64,000 nucleotides of DNA from Anisakis pegreffii (lineage: Eukaryota > Nematoda > Chromadorea > Rhabditida > Anisakidae). Every line of letters starts with the position of its first letter. Within the stretch, counting starts at the first letter, position 1. The position numbers and the translations under genes were made by a program. Below the pieces are notes generated by a model that was not told the origin of the DNA, made no database searches, and worked only from the letters and a program-made list of their open reading frames with translations. Positions 37,437 to 50,000 of this stretch are shown one piece after another. The DNA lies in contig JAPYMA010001963.1 in NCBI GenBank assembly GCA_035041965.1, positions 62,001 to 126,000 on the forward strand. Reading direction: 5' to 3'.

Positions 37437-38503
37437 AACCCTACCGTTATGTGTATGATCTGTTACGCTATTACTGCATGGAGTGAAACTTGCTTTATAA
37501 TCACAAATTTATGTCTTGATGGCACTAAGAACGAGATTATCGCGGAACAATCACATTCAAGCATGTTCATTCAATAAGTAATTTACTATTATTATTTCTC
37601 AACGATTCGAGAAATTTCAAATGATTCTTTCGCAAACTTTACAAACGCCACTGTATTATAATCTACTTATTGAATCATTTTTCAAGTGCCATCCGCATAT
37701 TTCTCATGCTTTCACACCCATATCTATATACAAGAGTTGTGTTGCTGTTTTGTTAAAATAATCATTGTGGAGGAATAAATGCTTTTGATTGATAAGAATA
37801 CATTATACAACTGTGTAAAGAACATTTATGAATAAGTGGCTTAGAGTGATAGATGACAAACTGATAAAACAATGAGCAATAAGTATCATGCTAACTGCGA
37901 TCACAATTGGAAACATGCAGCCAAACAACTAATATTATTTACATAACATCACACAACATTTACAATATCTTCACATGTAATTATCGCATGCAAATCATCA
38001 GAATGGAGATATTCAAACGATTCAGTCGTATTTGCAACCCTGTAACCATATTGTCAGGATGAGGAGAACGTCACCGCAAGGATACATTACCATATGAGCT
38101 AGTTAATGACCACGGACGTGATGTGACCATTGCTCATGGTTAAGCGGGGGGAGGGGGAAGGTTGAACTTCCTAGTTTAAAATATATCTCTTTGCCATAGT
38201 CAGAGACATGAAACTTTCGATCTTAAAGGAATGCAGGTGACTACCAAGCGTGTGATGTAAGAGGATCGTTCAGGGTAAGGAGTTGATGAGCATGTTTTAT
38301 ACAATTTGAGGTATGCTGCTCCATACGGACTGACTATTGGTTCTCCTAAGCTATGCTCAGAGTACGTCCGTGGTCATGGAAAATATTCAGGAATGAGCGG
38401 AAGTTGTTCCTCTCACGATGAAAACTGTCCGCAATGAAGGCGTTAAACTCGATCCGTTTTAAATGATCACAATTACGCGTTTCAGTGTCGACATAGATTA
38501 ATA
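37437..38503. other. Intergenic stretch between two convergent genes
   Basis: The BPI-like gene ends at 37436 (plus) and the membrane-protein gene ends at 38504 (minus), so both 3' UTRs lie here. The only other structure seen is the inverted-repeat element at 38106-38387. Confidence 0.6.
38106..38387. mobile_element. Inverted-repeat-bounded element, about 282 bp, possible MITE
   Basis: ATGACCACGGACGT at 38106-38119 is repeated exactly in inverted form (ACGTCCGTGGTCAT) at 38374-38387. The interior has a G-rich tract near 38143-38160 and no coding potential. No clear target-site duplication was seen, so the class is unknown. Confidence 0.55.
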
Positions 38504-39558
38504 TCAATTCTCAACGATACCAATGCTCTTACGGCTTTCACCGGTCAAATGCAACTGTTTACGAATTCTTTCACGTTCGGCCATCTCCTCTTTTCTGGTT
38601 CTGATCACATCACTTTTAAGTTTTACGAATGCAGTAAAACCGAATACTATGATCAATGCAAATGATATCCAAATATTTCGATGTTCACGATCCAATTGCA
38701 AACCCTGAAAATAAAATCAGATGCAAAGACATCCATCTCAATGAGTTTGAGGATTCACAATGACTGAACGATATCGCTATCTTGATCTGAACTGGATTAG
38801 TCCACATTTCTGTAAATCGCCTACACTTCACAATTGTACAACTGTTGATGAGCATGTCATTGGTAAGTTCGAGCGAACATCCGACCAATCAGAATTTTAA
38901 AAACTTACCAAACAAATTCAGTTTTTTAGACAACAAGGTTAAAAAGTTCAGGAATTGATTAGTCGTAAATTTATGATTTATTCAGCATTGAGTGTTGATC
39001 AAACTCACATTTATATTGGAATGAAATTTTTTGCATAGTCATAAAAATGAACTGAAATTCACTACAGGTTACGACGCTTTTCTCAGCAATATTATGAAAG
39101 TATTTCAAAAAAGTGGGGAATGAAAAAAAAATCGGCTCACTTTAACAATTTCAGAACGATAGTTCCATTTCAGAGTTTGACCTCCAACAAGCTCTTCTCT
39201 GATTGCTTGGCGCTTCCTTATGCGGTCCTCCAACAAATCCATTGTTCTACAATACGAAATCAACTTCTGTTTCAGCAAAACTTCAAAATCTACACAGAAG
39301 TCGAAAACAAATGCCAAATTTTTCAAGCAAACTTAACCACGTATCCCACCTTTACTTTAATTAATTTATTCGAGACTTGCGCGTATATAATGAAACTTAT
39401 ACACTGTGAACCCACGTGATATCCGGTGTTGGCTTCTTTTCGGGCATAGATGACGACTGCTCCTGTTTCTGAAGGCATCCGCGACAATAAGAGAGATATC
39501 TTTGTGAAGTACCAATCCTCGATATTTTCCTTGAGATTGAACCCATTTAGAAATGGCG
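38504..39558 (-). CDS. Unrecognised single-pass membrane protein, N-terminus unresolved
   Basis: Exons (minus): 39558-39405, 39246-39141, 38704-38504. Their phases agree with each other, and the reading frame implies at least one more upstream exon ending in phase 1 that I could not place. The visible part is about 153 aa. It has a soluble region (EDWYFTKISLLL, then GAVVIYARKEANTGYH), a charged helix (LLEDRIRKRQAIREEL), the motif WNYRSEIV, one membrane segment (WISFALIIVFGFTAFVKL) and a basic-acidic helical tail ending KSIGIVEN. I do not recognise the family. A small organelle or ER membrane protein would fit the design, but that is a guess. It is divergent from IMP4, with about 500 bp between them. 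Confidence 0.6.
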
Positions 39559-40071
39559 CTGAAAATACGGTCGCATAAAATATTTTACGGATTTTAATGC
39601 ACCTAGTAAGTGCTTTGAATTAGATTTACAGTTGAATGATATTCTGGTGAAACAACCATTTCCTTGAATCGACTATTCGGATTCCTTAACAAAACAACAA
39701 GATAATTCAGTCGAAATAAAATATCAATGAAACAGCCACATCGCAAAATTTTACTAGTTGGCGAAATTACACATTACGAAGAGTGAACGTTTCCGAAAAA
39801 TTAAACCATTGATTTTGAAAAAGGGTGTTTTTAACCTGCATTTTGGTACTATGCTTGATATTTTTGATCGACTGTTGGTAATGCTGCTATCTAGGTGCCG
39901 TATTTCAGTCTTCAGTTACCGATTTTGGAGTGTCTTTGCTTCACGTTTCGTTCATCCGAATAATTCAAGCAATATTGCATTTGCTGTTCAATAAAAGAAG
40001 TATGGAAATTGCAGGTTTCTGTTGTGTGCATTTCTTGTCAATACGTTGGACCTTACTTTATATGATCAGAG

Positions 40072-41882
40072 ATGTTTCGCCGTGAAGCACGTCTTCGAAG
40101 GGAATATATCTATCGAAAGAGTTGTGAAGAGAAACAGAGAGCGATCGACGAGAAACGCAAAATCGTGAAAAAAGCTGTTGACGAAAATCGCAGAATACCC
40201 ACTCATCTGCGCAAGGATGCAATTGAACTGCAGAAGGCCGCACAGTGGGGAGGTATACTTTACCTTCTTAATCAAAATATATCTTACTTTTGAAATGAGG
40301 GTATCAAGTTGAGATCTTTTTATCCTGATGTTTTATATTCTGTGCTTACGACGAAAGTGTTTAAAATTTCACCACCATCATTGCTGGGAGTTATTTGGTT
40401 AGCTTCACGCAGACGAGACTTAGTTACAAATTTAATTCGGCATTGAAACGTGATTGTTGAATTTTTTTTCGATACTTCAGAACAAGTATCAAGCGTGGAT
40501 GATGAATATCGATGGGCTGGATGTGGCGACCCGAAAATTGTGGTTACAACAAGTCGTGAACCATCAGCTAAACTGAAAATATTCGCGAAGGTCTCCTTTC
40601 ATTTCAAATAATTCGATAGCTTTTCTATCGTCTGTGTTCTCGTGAAACATACGTAAAACATATGTCAGACAGTAAAATTCGTTTGTGAATTCAGGAAATC
40701 CGCTTAATATTACCGAATGCACAAGCCATCAACAGGGGGCATTACGATGTGCGGAAATTGGTTCAAGCATGTAGAGCAAACGACGTAAGAACATTGATTG
40801 TGTATGCTTCAGTAAATTTGCATACTTTGCATTCTCTTACCATCTGTACAAATACGTCGAAATAATCGATCTTATGATAACTCAGAAAATCTCTTTCGGA
40901 ACGGTCCTGATTCAAAATTTATTTCAAACTTATTTGTGGTTATTGCAGGTAACAGATTTTATCTTGATACATGAGACACGCGGCCAACCAGACGGCCTTA
41001 TCGTGTGTCATTTACCGTTTGGTCCAACCGCATATTTCAATCTTTCAAATGTTGTGATGAGGCATGATGTGCCCGATCGTAAAACTATCTCAATGGTGTA
41101 CCCGCATCTCATCTTCAATAATCTCAACTCCCGTCTTGGATTGCGGGTTAGTACCAGTACTGTTCAATTAATCCACACATCCTCCTAGTCTCACGCTTGT
41201 GATAATCTTGCTGTGAGGGTGAAAATATTTGTAGTTATTAGCACGATATGACTAATTTTTATAAACGTTTATCTGCAATGACTTCTTCGAAACAGACTCT
41301 TGAAGATACTGCTGACTCTGAAGTTGTGACTGATATATTACCGAGGTTGGTTTGAGCTTTTCTTGAGAGTTGTCTGGCACCGATTGGTTTTTGTTCACTT
41401 TCAGGTTACGTCGATTTTGAAGTATCTTTTTCCTGTACCCAAACCGGAGAGTCGCCGTATTATGACGTTCAGCAATGATGATGATTTTATTAGTTTTCGA
41501 CATCACGAATATTCGAAGAATGAACGCGGTGAAATTGAGTTGGAGGAAGTCGGACCGAGATTTGAAATGAGACGTAAGTTTTTAATAGATACGTATATTT
41601 TTGAATTTCATTTATAAATTGTACCAAATACTTTCGTGAAATGTCATATACACAGTATGTGAGTCTTCAGTGCACTGGTTCTTCAGTGACATTTATAAGA
41701 GTAGTGAATGTTTCGCATTGTTGTTCCTCGCTGACTTTGCCTTCAAATTTTCAGCATATTGCATAAAACTGGGGACACTGGAGAACATTGAGGCTGCCGA
41801 AACTGAGTGGGTGCTGAAGCCATATATGAATACGGCAAGTAAAAGACAACTGTTATCGGTTCACGATGAGGATAGTGAATGA
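40072..41882 (+). CDS. imp4: IMP4, U3 small nucleolar ribonucleoprotein subunit
   Basis: Exons: 40072-40252, 40481-40590, 40695-40784, 40949-41146, 41405-41573, 41755-41882. Phases agree and give 291 aa, the same length as the human protein. IMP4 is a Brix-domain protein of the nucleolar small-subunit processome that helps U3 snoRNA pair with pre-rRNA for 18S rRNA processing. Family stretches are plain: AAQWGEQVSSVDDEYRWAG, VTTSREPSAKLKIFAK, LPFGPTAYFNLSNVVMRHD, KYLFPVPK, ISFRHHEY and VGPRFEMR. The N-terminus (about 1-55) is a charged coiled-coil-like segment. An acceptor-like ATGATCAG ends 2 bases before the ATG, so the mRNA is probably trans-spliced with no 5' exon. Confidence 0.96.
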
Positions 41883-44026
41883 ATGGAATTGTATTTGTGT
41901 TGTTGTAATTAGTGTTGTGTCGTTTTCATCACGAATATTGTTATTATAGTTTTATGGCATCTTGTTGTTGTTGTTGTTACGGTTGTCTTGTTTTACGTTT
42001 ATTGAAATCGAAAGTATCTGGAAATTTGTTAACGTGCCCTGAGATTAATCTCTATGGCAAATGGTAAGTATGCTTCGAGTAATTCTCATTGTTTACGTAT
42101 TATTTTTATCGTTATATGTGTACTATTAAGTGTTGATTTTTGATTCATTCTCGTCATATTTGTTATGTTTATAATACAGGCGATAAAAGTGTAGCTTGAT
42201 GTAACGTGTCGCCAGGCAAAAACCATTAAAATTCCATTAGAAAACACTCGAGCGATAGAAGTTTGTCTTGTTCACTAACAAAAGGATTTAATCGAGGTGG
42301 CAATGGGAGAATGACTGATGCTTCATTTTTCATAGACAACTGACAGTGTTCCATTCATTTCAAAAAAAAGAGAAAAAGCTCATTTTAATGTGATAAGGCA
42401 AATGATACTGTGATGAAGTTATCGTTGGAGCGATTACGAGATTTATTCGTAATGGATGTGATGTGTAAATTTACAATGATAGTTTATACAAACTAATTCT
42501 TTTGGGAATCATGCGCAGACGATGCTTCTAGTAAACTTCAAAGTTCCTTGAGCGACATTGGAGCACTAAACAATTACACGGTAAGTTGGTCAAGATAATT
42601 TGAGAAACAGTTGTCAGCGATAGATGTTGGCTCTATCAAAATTAATCGAAAAAAACATCGAAGATTGGGGAGAGACGAATTAATCAAGTTGCTTGTAAGC
42701 AATGAAAGGGCAGTTATTTGGATTTGGGATATGCACAGTGATGCATAGTTGAGTTTAGCACCGACAATCACCTCATTATATACGAAATAAAAGAGAGAAG
42801 AAATGTTGCTAATTGTATCTGAATTGAAATCTCAAAGTGCATCGGATACGGTGAAGATGTATCGGTTTGTTTATATGTTTGCAAAAGCAGCAATCGATGA
42901 ATGGATGGATCATTATCATTTCCACCATCGTAAATCATCTCAAGTGCTAATTCGATACGTACTACGAATCGATCAGGTTTAGGCTAGTTATGATATTGTG
43001 TTAAATAAGAATCAAGTTAGAAATCGATTGCCATTACGATTGAGTTCTTGCTGCTACTGTTCAGTATTTAATTGAACAACGTAATGCATAGTTCAGTTTA
43101 GCACTGACATTCACCTCATTATATATTAAATTGAGCCAGTGAAGAAGAAGTTAGAAAGTAATCAAATGCAGCAGTAGCAGCAGATTAATGAATGTACGAA
43201 ACAGATAAATCGCGTAGAGATAAAGAAAAGGACAAGAACTCAGCGAACTCATAGTAGTAGCTAGATGCAACCAGCTGTTCAAAGTGCTGCTGCTTGCTAG
43301 TATAACGACGAAGAGGGGTAGTTGAAGTGAGGATCATCTGTGCAGAAGAGTGGAATAGAACGGATTTGTTTCACGAGCGACCTCTTGAGCAGCTCTCGAT
43401 CATCCGTGCGATCTTGAGTGAAACAGTTTGTATTTGTTGATTTTGCTGAGTTCTTGTCTGGAATATGGTCGTTGGCTCATTGTTTGGTACCAGTTGTGTA
43501 CCGGTTCTTCACTTTGTTCAACCACCCCCGCACAACGTTCGCTTATCAACAGCATTCAGCATTACAGTGTCGTTATCAGTTCGACAACCAACCCAGTTAC
43601 GATTGCTGCTAATCAATGCGAATGACTTAAAGCCACATAAGCGATTCACAATTCAACCAAAGCAATCCCCTCGATTCATACAATCAACCACCTATAAGTA
43701 GGCTTCTCGAATTTTTGTCGCTTATTATTGCTGTTTATTGTTAGCTATTTTCTGCTCGTTTGCCTAGCTGTACAATGATCTATCTCTTTGCGTTTATTGA
43801 TCCATTTCAAATCAGATCATCAGGACTTCTTGAAATGATTACTGATTCAATGATCATCGAGGCAGTTATGTTTTACTGTTTTTTTAAAGTTGTCTGGATA
43901 TTATTCCGTAGCATTTAGTGTTGTTGTAAATATGATATTTGATTGATGCTTTCTGCTTGGAGAGAAGAAATGTCAGGTGGTGTTACGTTGAACTTTTGCA
44001 GATTCGAAGGTTTGCGTATAGAGGAA
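41883..44026. other. Intergenic stretch between IMP4 and the p105-like gene
   Basis: I searched this stretch by eye for upstream exons of the p105-like gene, mainly for a Rel DNA-binding domain, and saw none. Open frames at 43418-43701 overlap in three frames and look like chance. It holds a duplicated segment of about 60 bp (42741 and 43084). A TTTTGCAG site at 43994-44001 is probably the trans-splice acceptor of the next gene. Confidence 0.5.
42741..43140. repeat. Two direct copies of a roughly 60-bp sequence
   Basis: Copies at about 42741-42798 and 43083-43140 share ATGCATAGTT-AGTTTAGCAC, GACA-TCACCTCATTATATA and GAAGAA downstream, 342 bp apart. They may be ends or remnants of a longer repeat. 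Confidence 0.55.
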
Positions 44027-47000
44027 ATGGCTGTACAACAGCAACACTCTCTAGTCACTTCAATGGAGTCTGAACTGTCCACTGAAGCTGGCAGCTGCAT
44101 GAATGGAACAGACTCGTTGAATGGCGGCAATATACCTGAGAAATGCAATGAGGCTGACTGGAGTGATACTCAGAAATCGAATGCCAAAATTATGATCGAA
44201 GCGTCATCGCCAAATGCTTCGGTAACGCTCCTTTCAGATGAAATCACTATTGATAACGGTTGGTATGAATTCTTTTCATTGCGATTTTTTTGTACACGAA
44301 TGCATATTTTGCATTCCATAAAATCATTATCAACACCATTTTCGTTCACGATTTTGAAGTTCATTCAATGTAGTGTTAGTTTTTCATGTGTTAAGGATTT
44401 GCTTGATCTCGTATCAATTGACGTTCTTTTCAGAGCCATTCGTATTCGTTGAGTTGAGTCATCAAGTAATCGAGAAGCCAAATGAAACTGTTTGGGTTCT
44501 TTTGAACAAGGAACCAACTGAGTTGAATGTTGTGCTCTCTGACGGCAAACGTGTGGAACCAGTCGATGCCGTGAAACTTTACGGAAAGGTTACAATTATG
44601 TTCATTTCATCGCAGCGCAGTTAATCAATCCTTGCTTATTTCACTGCTCAGTGCCATAAACTTCGTGACTGCAAGAGGAAATCTCCTCCTCATCAGAACC
44701 TAAACGTTTGTTTCCTTGATATGACAAAGAAATTTTTATAAGGTCTATAGCAAGTTTAATTCATTGAAATCGTATTACATGCCGAATTTGTTATCGATAA
44801 AAAGAAGATGCTGTACGTATAGTTTGAAAAAACACAAATTGCTTTTATACGCACGCATTCTTATCTCCATCATGTCATATGCACATTGTGCTGTTCGACT
44901 CCTTTCAACTGAATGAGAAGAAAAAGTACACTGAATTAAAGTGATTATGAACGACAAAATAATGTTCCACATGCAACATGAAAGTTGAATATTTCATTCA
45001 GCAAACTGCCTATTGCTACATTAACGTTGATGATTTCAGTTGGTTATATTCACACTACCCTCTCAACTGCACCCGACAAGTGATACAGCTGAGAAGAGCA
45101 GACAATTACCGCAAACAGCAAACGTCGTGAACGGTGCTGATGAGTTTGAAAGCAATGATTCCAAAGATGTGCTGAGAACAGCCGAAGAATCCAGCAAAGA
45201 GCAACGAAATTCAGCAGAGGAGCTCGGGAACGGCAACGGGAGAACAGTAGCCGAAGTTGCCGACTCAAAAGCAACTGTGTCAGATGCTGGGGCTGCCGGA
45301 TCTTCGTCAACAGATCCTACGGCTATTCCAACAGCAAAACAACCGTCGTCAACAAACGAAATGGAATCTGAATCAAAAACGACGGCCGAAACTGTCGTTG
45401 AGAGTTCTCCAGAGGTCATTGCTGCGCATGGAAATACTCCATTATCGTTAACAAATTTGAAAATTATTCTTCAATGCGGCAAACAACAAATTATACTTCC
45501 AGTCAGATTTCAGCTCAGTGTGACGTACGTTTCCGAACCAGTAATATTTCAGAAAATTTTCGTAGAATTTTAAACTTATTGTTAATACATCGAAATTCAA
45601 AACGGTCGTATTTCTTCGACATATTGGTGCAGTGCTCATGAGTGAGGTGCTTGCTAAATATTCTTTCATATTTGTCTTCGAAGATCATGTGCTAGCATAT
45701 GAGGAATAGTAATATGAATTCATATAACATGCTCATAATCATATATAATGTGATGGTGTTTTTTAAATTGGGTATGTAAATGCGGTCACTTTCCGGACCG
45801 GTTTTCCGTTTGTTCCTGGCAATGATGTGAGTGATATTCGTTCGAGAAATCATTTCCTTTCAGGAACACCACTGAAGTGATCAACAATGAAGAGTTCCGA
45901 TCAACGCAGTTGAGTTCGCTATTTAATTTCGCCTCGGGTGGTGATCCATTGGCACTGCTATCACCGTTTGCCCATTTACTCAATGAAACAGATTCAGATG
46001 GATGCAAGTGAGTGCTTTTTTCGATCTTTTTCACAGTAGATCATTAGTGTCGATCGCTTGTCACTTCGTTGTGAAACACACCAATTGATCAGCTTGTGGA
46101 TCAGTGAAGTGTTTGAAAATGAGGGGTTTCTGCTTGGCAAAGTACGGTTCTTGAACAGTTCAAGTCACGTGTTCAATTCAAGAAATAATGAAACATTACA
46201 TTTCGCAAAACTTAGCGTATGAATGGCTTGAATAAGAGAACCCTTAAAATGGAGCGCTTATTACTGTTCATAAACCTGATAAGATCGCGTTGAGTAGCAT
46301 CTTATCGAGGTTCATCCTTCAGTGCTGAAGGAAGTTCGATAAGAGTCATATAAGGCAGTCAGTTGAGTGCAACGAATATTTATTAACCTCAAAACGTTTG
46401 AGAGAACGTTTAGAAAACGCAACAAAAAATAGAAATAGCTCGATGTTCCACGTATAAAATTCACTTGATATTAGGAATTATCGTCGTACTCGTATTATGA
46501 TCTGTTCTGTTTGTCATAAACGACTCTTCCACCAACAGCCGTCATGCAAATTTCATCATTACCCGCACCGAAAACGATTGCATCCAGCATCTCATCAGCT
46601 GGTATTGACTTGATGCGGTGTGATAGCAAATCGAATCCAACGAAGTCCATCTCCATCCCCACCTCAAAACGTCCCACACTCTCCTTCAGTCCCAACGAGC
46701 GTGCCCCATTCTCGGTCGCAATACGCAGTAATTTGCGTGCATTCAGCCCACAAACTCGTCTTGAATTTCGTTTCATCTAAACAAAATCAATACATTGCGG
46801 TGAAAACGCACTCATTCTCTTCCAATCCGTTTTTCAAACGCCAACAACAGCGGTTCTCCTAGGGAGTGTAATTACCCAATTTGGATAATTTGGAGGTGTC
46901 AAGGGATAATGGAGGGGGTCTGGAAATTAGCATTTCAAGCAGTTGTTATGTTATGATAGATCGCCATTGTGATGGTGTTTCTTAAATTGGGTATGTGAAT

Positions 47001-50000
47001 GCGGTTACTTTCCAGGCCGGTTTTCCGTTTGTTCCTGGCGTTATGCGTAGAAATAGTAAATTCTTATATGGGAGGGGGGGGAGGAGGTGGGTAACAGCGG
47101 CCTGCAAGATCATCGAAAGTGGTAATGGAGCACCCGAATGTGAGAACCACTGGCCTAGTCTAAATTGTATAGGTGATACTTAAATAGTGTATGTAGGAAT
47201 GTGCGACAACTAATGCCCCGTCATGAAATAATGACAAAATAGTACCAAACTGAAAATTGAGCTAAAACACTGTCAAAAAAATTATGATGCAACCAACATG
47301 TTGACAATACGCAAGCCATCGCATTTCTTCAAGCATACAAATACGATTGTTACAATCCGTGCCCAAACAAATCGTATTATTATCTACTATGTTCGGGATA
47401 CCATCGCCCAAGTATCCTGTAAGTTCATTTTCGCATTCTTGCGATGTTATTGCCATGAAGTAACACGTCTGAATCTAATTCGATCAGACTTGCCAACGTG
47501 ATATCACAACTTGATAACGATCATATTCACACATGCGCCGAATGAGTGCAACAACAGCATCAATGATTTCATTTTTGAAACCAAAAAATGATACCTTCAG
47601 TTAGTGGACATACGCAAATATTGGTACCACGTTGTGCATATACGCTCATTTGATTGGCAGAGGTGAACGTGCAATGAACACACGTTAATAGCACATCGTC
47701 GTTAGCAATGCTATAGAGAAGTAGTTGAGATGGGGTTAAGTTGTTCACTGATTCACAGTCGCTGATTTCTTTTGGTTGTTCCTCAACATGGATATGTAGC
47801 GGTTTCGAGTTTGTTTTGCTCCATTCACTTAATTTGACACAATCTTCTAAGGAGACAGCACGCAATGAATGAGCTGCAAAACTTTGAATTATTCATTTTG
47901 TTCTATGTGCGAAGAATCAAAAGTACTCATTTGTACGTACATTACTGCTTTGATGATGATCATTACTGGATGAAACGAGAGTAGGTCGCTCTCGTATGAA
48001 CGCTAACAGGTGGCATAATAGATTGCTTACCTGAGACTGCGATTGTTTGATTGACAGATTTATATTCATCCAGTTTTTGCACACTATCAGTGAACTCATC
48101 AAATGTTGCGACAAATCTTTTTTGTGCACTCGCTAGTTGTTCCGAACCGAATCCAGCTCTACAGTAGAGTGTGTCTGAAATATTTAAGAGTTATTCTAGG
48201 AAATGTTTGCCTTGTAACGAAAATGATCGAATTGATAGAGTTGTTCGTTCTTCTCAAAATTTCTTCAGTGAAGCCTCTTTTTTTGCTATCATATACTGAA
48301 GTCTACGATTACCGATCCAGCAGATGCTCCCATTGCTTGCATCCCTTCTTAACGATGAGGTTATGAATAACAATTTCTGTTAATTTGCGATCAAATTTTG
48401 ACATCAGTTTTCGCTTTCATTCTGAATTCATATGAAAATGCCGAAATTACCAATTAGAACGATTCGAATTTGCGCATCTCTAGCTGCATCCAGGATCGCG
48501 TAATCTAAGTCGAATTTCTTCTCGTCACTGTGATGAACATAATGAAATTCACCAACTGTCGTTATACCAGCCGACAACATTTCTTTGAATGTTACCAGGG
48601 CATACTGCAAGTGTCCATTTGAACTCTCCAATTTCCGATGAATACAAGCACTTAAATGTTTTCGTTTGAAACGTCGAAACGAGTCTTTTCTTTCCAGAAA
48701 AACAGACCCAAAAGTGATATTAATGTTGTTGTGTGCAAGCAATGTGGAAAGGTATGAATGGACTGAAAAAATTCCGTTTACAATGATGACATGAATGTTT
48801 GCTATATAAAATTACACTGCCATACAGTGATTTGAAGGTTTTTTTGCGATGAAAAAAGCTAGTGATTAAACTTGCGTTCAATTGTGTAAGATTCAAATGC
48901 GATAAATCAAAAATTCCCAACCAAAAACCTCGTATAATTGTTTTCTGTTGATGTTCTCAACCATTGAGTACATATCATCACGCCATTTCCAAAAACTGTC
49001 GCTACTCAGTGAACCAATTTGACTGCGACCACGCATAAAACGATGGAATGCATGCGAGTGTGCGTTCACAAAACCCGGTAGTAACACCTTAATTCAGATA
49101 TATTACCACTTCAAAAACAATAGAAAGCTTTCTTCAGACAGAACTTAGTTTCTTCAGTAACCTTCATGTGCTTGAGGGATCATCATATTTGATCTTCAAT
49201 GGCCCATCAAATCGGCTCATCAAAAAAAAATCTCGATTTTTGCTCTTTTGTTTCATTTCATTGAGTTGAGTGAAATCTCTCAAATCCTTCAAATCGCATG
49301 TTATCCTGCAAATCCTTCTCGATTTTACATCATAAACTGATGTGCTGTTTCTCTAAATTTAAGCTGGGGTGGAAACGTAATTCAGATCCAATGAAATGAA
49401 TCAAACTTCCCACACCTTTGATCCCAAATCAGTGAGTGTTTCGTTTGAGTTGACAATTTCTTTGCCAATATCCACTATCTGGCCATTCGCATCGATTCGT
49501 ATTTGTACGTTCTTCTCAAACGTTTCACCAGTCCAAGTAAGTGCTGCGGTGACGACCGTTGAGCGCAGATCCATCACTAGCACAACCAATCAAAGGTCAC
49601 CTATAAACTACACTGAATGTGTACGTTCCAACTTACTAAACAATGTCTACGGCAAAAGACGTTGTAATAATTTTTTCATTTATTGCTTTCTATCGAATGC
49701 AGTTGTCATTTTTTTGTCAGCAATCAATATGATACGTTATCACAACGATTGATTGCAATCGTAATGAAATTCAATTGCGTCTCAGAAATGAACGTTCTCA
49801 TCGCTTGGAAAGTACCCATATGATTATCAGGATTTGCTTTATGCTTCTGATTGCAGTGCTCTACACATATCGGCTCGTAACAAGCAGAATTTCGCACTAC
49901 GAACATTGCTGACGGCATTACGTGAAAGCTGTGCCGCCAGTGATGTGGCACAGGTTGTGAATGCACAAAATCTACGTGGACAAACACCACTGCATTGTGC

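Noticed and set aside
43418..43701. Three overlapping plus-strand frames just upstream of the p105-like gene, considered as Rel-domain exons
   Set aside because: None shows Rel DNA-contact motifs, and none joins exon 1 in a supported way.
45050..45451. Several long open frames on both strands over exon 3 of the p105-like gene
   Set aside because: They are shadows of the Ser/Glu-rich coding frame; only the plus frame joins its neighbours in phase.
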